From: an uncultured Gammaproteobacteria bacterium
GTDB taxonomy: Bacteria; Pseudomonadota; Gammaproteobacteria; HK1
Reading direction: 5' to 3'
DNA: 64,000 nt
NCBI GenBank assembly: GCA_958295835.1
Contig: OY282378.1
Location: forward strand, 186,001 to 250,000
A program made the position numbers and the translations under genes. How positions within the stretch are numbered: the stretch's first letter is position 1; each line of letters starts with the position of its first letter. The notes below the pieces were generated by a model, which saw only the letters and a program-made list of their open reading frames with translations, ran no database searches and had not been told where the DNA came from. Of this stretch, positions 35,901 to 42,992 are shown piece by piece.

Positions 35901-36710
35901 GACGGCGAACCCGGTGCCGTTGAGCACGATTCCGGCCCCGCTCTCGGCCAGCAGGGACTCGACGACCCCGGCCGACACGGGATCCTTCAGGCTCGTGCAA
36001 TACACCGGCAGGCAGTTGATCCCGTTGCGGCCCAGCGACTCGATCAGGGCCAGGATGGGGCCGAGATTGCCGGCCTGCACCAGGGCTCGATAGAAGACCA
36101 GCGCCGCCACCGGCCCGTCGTGCGTCCAGGCCCGCCGCAGGTCGCCGAGGCCGGGGCGGTCCAGGCCGGGCCAGCAGATCCCCGCCCGCGGCAGCTCGGC
36201 CGGCTCCCGCCAGTCGAACCGGCGGCCGATCAGCGACGCGGCACAGGCGAGAAAGCTCCTGGCGTTCGCGGCGCCGCCGTGCAGCAGGAAGCTCCACAGT
36301 CGCCGGCAGGTTTCGGCATCGACGGTGGAGTACGCGGCAAGCTCGGGGTCGGGCTGATCGTCGCCGGGCAGCAGCACCAGCGTGGCGCCGGTGCCCGCGC
36401 AGGTCTCCGCGATCTGTTCGACCCCGTAGGGCCAGTAGGACTTCCCGCCGAGCAGGCGCACGATGACGAGTCGCGCCCCGGCGATGACCGTCTCGCAGTA
36501 GAGGTCCACGGAGGCGTGGTGCGAGAGCTGCATGAGGTTGGCGAGACGGACGGCGGGAAACGTCTCGCCCAGGGTCCCGCGCGCCGCCGCCAGCGAGGCG
36601 AGCTCGGTGTCGGCGGCCGACAATACGACGATGTCGCCCGGGGTCTGGCCGAGATCGACGGCTTCGCTGCCGTCGGCGACGGCCCCCGGCTGCGCCTTGA
36701 GAAGGTGCAT
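32886..36710 (-). CDS. cobN: Cobaltochelatase subunit CobN
   Basis: The large subunit of the ATP-dependent aerobic cobaltochelatase, which inserts cobalt into hydrogenobyrinic acid a,c-diamide with CobS and CobT (neither is in the window). It is 1274 residues, close to the family size. Landmarks are the start [14 protein letters not shown], '[20 protein letters not shown]', '[34 protein letters not shown]' with the conserved histidines, '[14 protein letters not shown]', '[23 protein letters not shown]' and '[13 protein letters not shown]'. The last 45 or so residues after 'LWKPRSNSA' are unlike other CobN proteins and overlap the convergent ATPase gene, so the original stop may have been lost. 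No cobalamin riboswitch was seen upstream. Confidence 0.94.
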   Translation of the reverse strand: [1274 protein letters not shown]

Positions 36711-36715
36711 GAGGT

Positions 36716-36826
36716 TCAGGCGCCCTGCGTATGCGTCCCCGAGCCCCGGTCGCCGGTACCGGCGTCGGCGCCAGCGTGCCGTCGGCCATCGGCGACGGCG
36801 CCCGGTCGCACTTCGAGAGGCTCCAT
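36716..36826 (-). CDS. Possible 36-residue ORF resembling the CobN N-terminus
   Basis: Just upstream of cobN a short frame begins MEPLEVRPGAVADGRR and stops 5 bp before the cobN ATG. Nine of its first 14 residues equal the CobN start ([14 protein letters not shown]), and the DNA around both starts is alike. It may be a remnant of a local duplication of the cobN 5' end rather than a gene. There is no clear ribosome-binding site. The rest of 36827-36997 is empty as far as I can see. Confidence 0.3.
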   Translation of the reverse strand: MEPLEVRPGAVADGRRHAGADAGTGDRGSGTHTQGA

Positions 36827-36997
36827 GCAGCTAGAATCCTTGAGACGCCGCCATCTTGCAATCGAGTCGAATGTTGCGCGAGGCGCCTCCGGGAACGCGG
36901 GCGTCCACCGGTCCATGCCCGGGCAGGACGCGCACCCTGCATACCACGGTCCCCACCGCGGGCACACGTCGATCGCGAACGTCGCCCGCGAGCCGGC

Positions 36998-38020
36998 TCA
37001 GCCGTCGATGTATCCCCGCAACGTGTCGTGCAGCGATCCCGGGATGGTGACGCCCTCGGTCGGGGTGCGTTCGCGGGCCCGGTATCGGCGGTCGGACGGG
37101 AGCCGCGTGCCGTCCTGCTCCAGGACCTTGGCGAAGAGCGTCTCCGCGTGGGCGAGCTGCGCGCCGCGGTCGCCGTCGCCGGTGCAGCGGGCGGGGTCGA
37201 TCGCGATCATGAACTCGCCGCCGCATGGTGCGCCGACCCTGCCAGCGTCCTTCGCATGGGCCTCGAAGCTGAATACGTCGCCGATCAGCGCGCCCGCGAG
37301 CAATTCGACCATCAGCGCGATGGCCGCGCCCTTGTGGCCGCCGAAGGGGAGCTGCGCGCCGGTCAGCGCGGTGGCGGGGTCGGTGGTCGGCTCGCCGTCG
37401 GGACCGATCGCCCAGCCCTCGGGGAGCGGCTTGCCGTCGCGCAGGTGGATCTGGATCTCGCCGCGCGCGCTGGCGCTCGACGCCTGGTCGAAGACCAGCG
37501 GCGGCCGTCCCGCCCGCGGCCAGGCGAACGCCATGGGGTTCGTGCCGTAGACCGGCCTGGTGCCGCCGGCCGGCGCGACGTACTGGAGCGCGGCGGTGAA
37601 GGCGAAGGCGACGAGTCCGCGCTCGGCGAGACGTTCGACCTCGGGCCAGAGCGCCGCGACGTTGTAGGCGTTCACGATGGCGAGCGCCGCGATGCCGAAC
37701 TCGCGGGCGCGTCGCTCCAGCGGGTCGGCGCCGAGCTGAAGCGTGAGCGGCGCGAAGCCGAAGTGCGCATCGGCCCGGATCACCGCGGGGGCGAGATCGC
37801 GGAACGTCGGCTCCGCATCCGGCGAGACCCCCGCCTCTCGTAGCGCCTTCACGTAGAACGGGATCCGGAACAGGCCGTGCGACGCGCATTCGTCGCGCTC
37901 CGCCGCGGTGACGGTATCGGCGATGGCGCGCGCGTGTCGCGTGGAGTATCCCTTGGCGCGGAGCGCATCGGCTGCAATCTCGTGTACCTCTTCCAGGGTC
38001 AGGTGTACGCGGTCGTTCAC
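36998..38020 (-). CDS. Malate/L-lactate dehydrogenase-type NAD(P) oxidoreductase (Ldh_2 family)
   Basis: A 340-residue enzyme of the malate/L-lactate, ureidoglycolate and delta-1-piperideine-2-carboxylate reductase family, which reduces a 2-oxo acid or imine with NAD(P)H. Typical stretches are 'TAAERDECASHGLFRIPFYVKAL' with the catalytic His, 'VNAYNVAALWPEVERLAERGLVA', 'RPVYGTNPMAFAWPR' and 'PFGGHKGAAIALMVELLAGAL'. The start is GTG at 38018-38020 with AGGAGAACC before it; longer frames lack such a site. It follows the UGSC gene on the same strand by 187 bp and may share its transcript. The substrate cannot be told from the sequence. Confidence 0.88.
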   Translation of the reverse strand: MNDRVHLTLEEVHEIAADALRAKGYSTRHARAIADTVTAAERDECASHGLFRIPFYVKALREAGVSPDAEPTFRDLAPAVIRADAHFGFAPLTLQLGADPLERRAREFGIAALAIVNAYNVAALWPEVERLAERGLVAFAFTAALQYVAPAGGTRPVYGTNPMAFAWPRAGRPPLVFDQASSASARGEIQIHLRDGKPLPEGWAIGPDGEPTTDPATALTGAQLPFGGHKGAAIALMVELLAGALIGDVFSFEAHAKDAGRVGAPCGGEFMIAIDPARCTGDGDRGAQLAHAETLFAKVLEQDGTRLPSDRRYRARERTPTEGVTIPGSLHDTLRGYIDG

Positions 38021-38207
38021 GGCAGGTTCTCCTGCGTTTTCCGGACTTTCGGTACGAATGGACGATGGGGGCACGCGGAACCGCACCGGCGCCGGCCGGG
38101 GCGGTCGGCCGGCCTCCGCCGAGCCTCGCCCCTCCCCTGGTCAACCGGCGGCTTCATCGAGCCCGGCGAGCCAGATGCCCTTCGCCGAGCCCCCGCTCCT
38201 CCCTCGA

Positions 38208-38732
38208 TCAACCGCCGGTCAGCTTCTCCACGATCTCCTCCATCGCCTCGTCGGCGATGGCCCGGATCTCCTCGTCGGTGCGGTTCTGGATCGGGTGCGG
38301 GACCCAGACGATCGCCGGCTCATAGCCGAGTGAAGCGGACTGCGCGGCCGCCGCCTCCCGGAATGCGGTGGTGGCGATCATCACGCCGGGAATGCCTCGT
38401 TCATCGAGGTCGAGCATGTCATGCACACTGCACGACGTGCACGAGCCTCAGTCGGAGAGGGCGACGACGACGACGTCGACCTCCTCGGCGACGGTCTGCG
38501 CGAGCTCGATCGGCGCGGTGCGGGTGTTGGTGGGCTTGGCGTAGCGCTTCACGTCGAGCCCGCGCCCGGTGAAATGCGATTCGAGCCGATCGAGGAACGT
38601 GCTTCCCCGGGCCTTGCCGATGTCGAGCAGCCCGAGGGTCAGGCCTTCGAGCGCGGGCGGCGGAGCGCGACGCCCGCGCCGGACCGGCGAGGTCTCCGCC
38701 GTCGGGTCGAGTAACCGAATGCCGTCGTTCAT
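38208..38732 (-). CDS. UGSC-family selenoprotein (in-frame UGA read as Sec)
   Basis: Two open segments in the same frame (38732-38451 and 38447-38208) are joined by one UGA at 38448-38450. Read through, they give a 174-residue protein with Sec95 in ALSD-U-GSCTSCS. This is the signature of the family known as UGSC motif (seleno)proteins, whose biochemical role is unresolved. The continuation after UGA ('VHDMLDLDERGIPGVMIATTAF') has normal protein character and no initiation site of its own. Cys98 and Cys101 give a possible selenenylsulfide partner. The ATG has a strong GAGGAGGAGG site upstream. The gene follows the thioredoxin-fold gene by 61 bp. Other members carry Cys at this place; selABCD genes are not in the window. 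Confidence 0.85.
38409..38444 (-). promoter_or_regulatory. Candidate bacterial SECIS hairpin downstream of the UGA
   Basis: Two alternative hairpins lie within 42 nt after the UGA. (a) 38444-38437 (TCGTGCAC) pairs with 38426-38419 with one G-U; its 10-nt loop starts with G. (b) 38436-38429 (GTCGTGCA) pairs with 38416-38409 with one mismatch; its 12-nt loop starts with GU, 19 nt after the UGA. Form (b) fits the usual distance and the G-first apical loop of bacterial SECIS elements better. Confidence 0.5.
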
Positions 38733-38793
38733 GGTGCCTCCTCCTCATTCAACCGTGGCCTTGCACGGACTTTCGTTTCCGATGCGGTCCCGC

Positions 38794-40221
38794 TCACACC
38801 CCCACCTCCTTCGTCACCGGACTGCTGCCGCGGGGACCGCTTGCCACCCAGCCTCCGATGACGGCGCTCATGAGCCCGGCCCCGCCGCCGGCGCGCACGA
38901 CGTTCAATCCGCCTTCCCGGAACTTCGGCATCGAGTCCCGGACGAGCTCCGGCTTCACGCCCGCGTCCACGCCGCCCGCCCCGCGTACCAGCTCCGATCC
39001 CGGACGGACCGTCGCGGCCATGAGGGCACGCTTGATCCGCGCCTTGTCCCACCCGCCTTCCTTGAAGATCCGCCAGTGCTCGGGCGAGAGCACGACGAAG
39101 GCGTCGATGCACTCCACGAGCTTCGGGTGCCCGATCGAGTTCAAGGTCATCGCCAGCGAGCGGGCGAGCGATTCCGGGCTGCGCGAGCCTTCGTCCATGT
39201 TCGGGCTCAAGCCCCCGCCCCCGAAGAGGGTGACCGCGGACGCGCCGGGAGCGATGCCGCGCTCCACGCCGAGCGGCTGCCAGTCCGGATCGGACTCGTC
39301 CTCGGCGAAGCACAGGGTGTACTTGCCCGGCCAACCCAGGGTCGCGCGGTCGATCCCGCCCGGCACGCCGCCACCGACGTTGCGGATCACGAGCTGCAAC
39401 GCGCGGCCGATGCTCGCATTGGCGCGATTGCCCTGGCCGAGCGCGTTCACCCCGGAATTCATGCCGATGCGGCGGGCGACGGGACCGTTGACCACGACCA
39501 TCGGACTCGAGAAGTACGTGGTGCAGAGCAGCCCGTGCATCGCGAACCCGGGTTCGAGCGCCGCTTCCACCGCGGCGAGGACCACCGGCATGTACTCCGG
39601 CTTGCAGCCCGCCATCACCGCGTTGATCGCGATCTTCTCGACCGTGCACAGCGCGTTGTTCGGCGGGATCGCGCCGACGATCTCCTGCGGGTCGCGCGCC
39701 GTGCCCTTGAGCATGCGCAGCACCCGCACCGGGGTCGGCGGGACCACCGGCAGGCCGTCGCTCCAGCCGCGGGAAAAGCACAGCTCGTGCTCGTCTTCGG
39801 GCGCGTGCACGTCGATGGCGCGCGCCGCCAGCGGCGGCTCCCCGAACGCCACTTCGAGGATCTCCGGCATGCCGGGATCGACGCTCTTCGAGCCGCAGCC
39901 CGGCTGGAAGTCGGGCAGATCGGCGCCGAGGGGGCCGAGGCCCGTCACCCGGCTCCACTCGGCGCGGTCCCAGCCGGCGGTGCGCCCGGCTTCGGCATCG
40001 TCCTCGAAGCGGATGAGGGTCGGTACCGTCTCGATCCCCAGGCGCCAGGACTGCTCCAGCGAGCGGTCGTCGATGGCGCCCAGCCCGGTCGGGAACGTCG
40101 GGTCGTCCTGGGTGTAGACGGTCAGTCCGGCGCCGCTCGCCACGATCTCGTGCAGCACCGGCTGGACGAGATCGCAGGTCGGGCAGTCGCGCTTGGCGAC
40201 GACGACGAAGTGAGCGCTCAT
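38794..40221 (-). CDS. Thioredoxin-fold protein, partner of the UGSC protein
   Basis: A 475-residue protein. Residues 1-90 resemble thioredoxin, with 'HFVVVAKRDCPTCDLVQPVL' giving a CxxC at Cys13 and Cys16 and a 'VPTL' cis-proline. Residues 150-475 form a conserved domain of unknown function that starts 'WSDGLPVVPPTPVRVLRML' and continues 'PPNNALCTVEKIAINAVMAGCKPEYMPVVLAAVEAAL' and 'NALGQGNRANASIGRALQLVIRNVGGG'. That domain occurs next to UGSC genes in other genomes, as I recall. A redox link, in which the CxxC domain reduces the Sec centre of the next gene product, is inference. The gene lies between an LLM oxidoreductase and the UGSC gene on the same strand. Confidence 0.8.
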   Translation of the reverse strand: MSAHFVVVAKRDCPTCDLVQPVLHEIVASGAGLTVYTQDDPTFPTGLGAIDDRSLEQSWRLGIETVPTLIRFEDDAEAGRTAGWDRAEWSRVTGLGPLGADLPDFQPGCGSKSVDPGMPEILEVAFGEPPLAARAIDVHAPEDEHELCFSRGWSDGLPVVPPTPVRVLRMLKGTARDPQEIVGAIPPNNALCTVEKIAINAVMAGCKPEYMPVVLAAVEAALEPGFAMHGLLCTTYFSSPMVVVNGPVARRIGMNSGVNALGQGNRANASIGRALQLVIRNVGGGVPGGIDRATLGWPGKYTLCFAEDESDPDWQPLGVERGIAPGASAVTLFGGGGLSPNMDEGSRSPESLARSLAMTLNSIGHPKLVECIDAFVVLSPEHWRIFKEGGWDKARIKRALMAATVRPGSELVRGAGGVDAGVKPELVRDSMPKFREGGLNVVRAGGGAGLMSAVIGGWVASGPRGSSPVTKEVGV

Positions 40222-40290
40222 TCGCGCGCTCCCACGAGGCGGTTCGGGGACGGCGGCCCGCCATGCTCGACGGCGCCCCGGAGGCGGGTG

Positions 40291-40395
40291 TTCATACGTC
40301 TGTACCCAACCTCACGCGGCGCAGCTCCCGGGAGCGCGGGCGCCCCGCCCGCATCATGTGCATGTTCATACGCCTGCACCAAGCCTCACGCGGCG
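40291..40395. repeat. 31-bp direct repeat, spacing 74 bp
   Basis: A segment starting TTCATACG and ending CCTCACGCGGCG occurs at 40291-40321 and 40365-40395 with three or four differences. The spacing equals that of the repeats at 7173-7427. Confidence 0.8.
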
Positions 40396-40450
40396 CCACG
40401 CCGGGCAGCATCTCGCCGCGCTCCGCGAGGGCCATGAAGTGAGCACTCAC
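40292..40450 (-). CDS. Possible 52-residue ORF copying the start of the thioredoxin-fold gene
   Basis: GTG at 40448-40450 overlaps the LLM stop codon (GTGA). The frame begins MSAHFMALAERGEMLPGVAP, close to MSAHFVVVAKRD of the next gene, then becomes arginine-rich and stops at 40292. It is most likely a partial copy of the downstream gene's 5' end, made together with the 31-bp repeat, that keeps translational coupling. Independent function is doubtful. Confidence 0.3.
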   Translation of the reverse strand: MSAHFMALAERGEMLPGVAPREAWCRRMNMHMMRAGRPRSRELRRVRLGTDV

Positions 40451-41280
40451 AGCAGCTTCGCGTGCTTGTCGAGGAGCGGCAGCACCTCGTCGCGCCCCTT
40501 CGGCGGGATCGTGATGAGGGCGCGGAAGACCCCGGCCTCGCGGTAGGCGTCGAGGGCCTCCGGATCGCCGGTGGCGCCGAACACGCTGGTCTGAATGGTG
40601 CCGGCGTCGCGTCCGGCCTTGTCCGCGAATTCCTCGAGCCGGGCCATCTCCGCCTTCGCGTCCCTGAACGCGCGGGTGCGGGGCATCCATCCCTCGCAGA
40701 AGTCCACCACCCGTTCGAGCGAGTACCGGGTCTCGCCCCCGAGCAGCACCGGGGGGTTGGGCTTCTGCACCGGCTTCGGGCTCGACCAGATCGGATCGAA
40801 GTCGACGAACGGGCCGTGGTACTCGGGCTCCTCCTCGCGCCATATCGTCTTGATCGCCTTCGCACGGTCGCACATGACCTTGAAGCGGTCCTTGAACGTG
40901 GTGCCGTGGTTCTCCATCTCCTCCGCGTTCCACCCCGCCCCGATGCCCAGCTCGAAGCGCCCGCCGGAGAGCAGGTCGAGGGTCGCGCACTCCTTGGCGA
41001 GCACGATGGGGTCGCGCTCGGTGAGCAGGGCGATGGCGGTGCCGATGCGCAGGCTCTTCGTCGACGCCGCGGCACAGGCCAGCCCGACGAAGGGGTCGAT
41101 GGTGTGCTTGTACTCCTCCGGCAGCTCGCTGCCGCCCGGCCAGGGGCTGCGGCGGCTGGTGGGGATGTGGGTGTGCTCGGGGACGAAGAGCGATTCGAAG
41201 CCGCGGTCTTCCGCCTCGCGGGCGAGATCGTCGATACGGATCGTGTAGCCGGTGGAGAACTGGGTGATGCCGATGTGCAT
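40447..41280 (-). CDS. LLM-class flavin-dependent oxidoreductase (F420- or FMN-type)
   Basis: A 277-residue luciferase-like TIM barrel. MHIGITQFSTGYTIRIDDLA, 'ESLFVPEHTHIPTSRRSPWPGG', 'RIGTAIALLTERDPIVLAKECATLDLLSGGRFELGIGAGWNAEEMENHG' and 'VLLGGETRYSLERVVDFCEGWMP' are typical of TIGR03619-like family members. The group includes F420-dependent and FMN-dependent enzymes, and the cofactor cannot be told here. It is the first gene of the leftward run that goes on to the thioredoxin-fold and UGSC genes. Confidence 0.87.
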   Translation of the reverse strand: MHIGITQFSTGYTIRIDDLAREAEDRGFESLFVPEHTHIPTSRRSPWPGGSELPEEYKHTIDPFVGLACAAASTKSLRIGTAIALLTERDPIVLAKECATLDLLSGGRFELGIGAGWNAEEMENHGTTFKDRFKVMCDRAKAIKTIWREEEPEYHGPFVDFDPIWSSPKPVQKPNPPVLLGGETRYSLERVVDFCEGWMPRTRAFRDAKAEMARLEEFADKAGRDAGTIQTSVFGATGDPEALDAYREAGVFRALITIPPKGRDEVLPLLDKHAKLL

Positions 41281-41459
41281 GTGGCTGGCTCCGGGGGTCG
41301 GGTGGTGGAACGAGAGACCCTTTCTACCAGAAAACCGCGCCGCTCGTCCGAGAGACGGTTTCCGGGCTGCAACTCCCTGGCCCGCCGGATGAAACGCGGC
41401 CAGGGTTCGAATTGCACGAGTCCGCTGATCGACCTGCTGTTTCAGGCACGGCAGGCCCG

Positions 41460-42248
41460 TCAGCGGCTCCGGGCAACCTCGGCCGCGAACGCTTCAATCG
41501 CGTCGAGGGTCTCCTCGGGACGTTCCCGATGGGGAGCGTGCCCGCAGTCTTCGAGCCATCGTCGCGTCACCCGTCCGGCCACGCCGCGTTCGATCGCGTC
41601 GAGCTGCGCGACGGATCCGTAAGCGTCGCGCTCACCCTGGATCAACAGCACCGGCGCGGTGATCCGCGGCAGGAAGCCCTCGATCGACCACTGCCGGAAC
41701 CCCGGCTGAAGCCAGGCGTCGTGCCATCCGAAGAACGCCTCGTCGACTCGATCGCCATGGTAGCGGGCGAGCCGCTCGCGCAGCCTGCCCGTGCGGTAGG
41801 CGCCCCCCGCGGCGCGGATGCTCCGGATACCCGCGTCCTCGCAGAAGACATGCGGCGCGAGCAGCACCAGCGCCCGGACACGCGGCACCGGTACGCCGGC
41901 ATGTTCCCCCGCGTGCACGATCGCGATCGAAGCTCCGTCGCTGTGTCCGACAAGCACCGCGTCGTCGATTCCGGCCGCATCCAGCACCGCGCCCGCGACC
42001 TCGCGTCCTTCAACGTGCATGTAGTCGATCCGCCGCGGGAGATCGGCCGGGTCCGAGCCGCCGTAACCGGCGCGGGACCAGGCGAATACGCGAAGCCCGG
42101 TGCGCTGATGAAGAAGAGCGGGGAAGTCCCGCCACATCGCAACGCAGCCGAGCCCCTCATGGAGGAGGACGAGGGTCGGGCCCGCGCAGTCGTGCTTCCC
42201 CCACCACCGGCATTCGAGCCGGACGCCGCCGGCCGTGATCGTCCGCAT
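41460..42248 (-). CDS. Alpha/beta hydrolase
   Basis: A 262-residue alpha/beta-hydrolase-fold enzyme. The oxyanion region is 'LVLLHEGLGCVAMWRDFP', the nucleophile is Ser103 in VGHSDGAS, the acid is the Asp of 'QGERDAYG' and the base is His in 'EDCGHAPHRERPEETLDAIEAF'. The start at 42248 follows AGGAG by 7 bp; an ATG at 42278 in frame lacks a site. The substrate is probably an ester or C-C bond product. No operon partner on this strand. Confidence 0.87.
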   Translation of the reverse strand: MRTITAGGVRLECRWWGKHDCAGPTLVLLHEGLGCVAMWRDFPALLHQRTGLRVFAWSRAGYGGSDPADLPRRIDYMHVEGREVAGAVLDAAGIDDAVLVGHSDGASIAIVHAGEHAGVPVPRVRALVLLAPHVFCEDAGIRSIRAAGGAYRTGRLRERLARYHGDRVDEAFFGWHDAWLQPGFRQWSIEGFLPRITAPVLLIQGERDAYGSVAQLDAIERGVAGRVTRRWLEDCGHAPHRERPEETLDAIEAFAAEVARSR

Positions 42249-42388
42249 CGCTCGCTCCTGGCCGTACCCCTTCGTCATTGTCGCTGCATTAGTTTTTCTA
42301 TGGACAGCTCCGAGAAATCCTCGGTTGTGTCGAACGCGGCCCATCCCCATCTGTCCGGACAACAAGCAACCAGACTCGGACCGAGACC

Positions 42389-42784
42389 ATGAGCAACATT
42401 ACCTGCCATGAACGCGAGGCGCGGCTTGCCCACGATCCGCGCGCGTACCTGATGTATACCGCCCGAGCCCGCAAGCTTCAGTCCGAAGCGATCGGCCGTG
42501 GGCTCGCGGCCGCGGTGCACTTTCCGGCCCGGATCGGGTCCAATGCGTATCGCTGGATTACCGGCGCGATCCGGAAGCGGCAGACGATAGCGAAGCTCTC
42601 GCAGCTCGACGACCACGTGCTCGCCGATATCGGCATCGACCGCGTACAGATTCCGATGGTCGCGCAGGGGCTGATCGCCCCGAGCGGCGACGCGCCACGG
42701 AGGACCATCCCCACCGCGCCGTGTCCGCCGGAGTACCGGAGCGACGCCGCGAACGATGCGAGGTCGCCTTCGATCGCCGCCTGA
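42389..42784 (+). CDS. DUF1127 domain-containing protein
   Basis: A 131-residue protein with one DUF1127 core at about 66-90: 'KRQTIAKLSQLDDHVLADIGIDRVQI', the common 'L..L.D..L.DIG..R' form. Small DUF1127 proteins are linked to phosphate, RNA and stress responses in alphaproteobacteria. This one is longer than most and has a proline/serine-rich tail of 40 residues. It diverges from the hydrolase gene. Confidence 0.82.
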   Translation: MSNITCHEREARLAHDPRAYLMYTARARKLQSEAIGRGLAAAVHFPARIGSNAYRWITGAIRKRQTIAKLSQLDDHVLADIGIDRVQIPMVAQGLIAPSGDAPRRTIPTAPCPPEYRSDAANDARSPSIAA

Positions 42785-42992
42785 CGCGCCGGCGCAGGCA
42801 ACAGTTCGGCAAGGGCCGGAGGCTCTGCGGTCACTCCTCCCTCCCCCGACCGGAATCCTCCGGCCCGACTGCCGACACCAGCGAGTCCCCTCTGCCCGCG
42901 CTCGCTTCGAATGGTGATACGGAAGGGTCGCCACCATCGCCGCTCGACAGTCATTCGCGCTCCGGACCAACGACCGGTTCTTCTACGGCTGG

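Noticed and set aside
36711..36997. Cobalamin riboswitch upstream of cobN
   Set aside because: I looked for the conserved B12-box-like elements and fold on the reverse strand and saw none. The gap also holds a small frame.
34626..37550. Long forward-strand open frame (about 970 codons) opposite cobN
   Set aside because: It is the antisense shadow of a high-GC gene: its protein is Gly/Arg/Val/Asp-rich without recognisable motifs, while the reverse strand encodes complete CobN.
38448..38450. UGA taken as a normal stop separating two small genes
   Set aside because: The downstream piece has no ribosome-binding site, continues the frame directly through a U-G-S-C motif known from selenoproteins, and has normal protein character.
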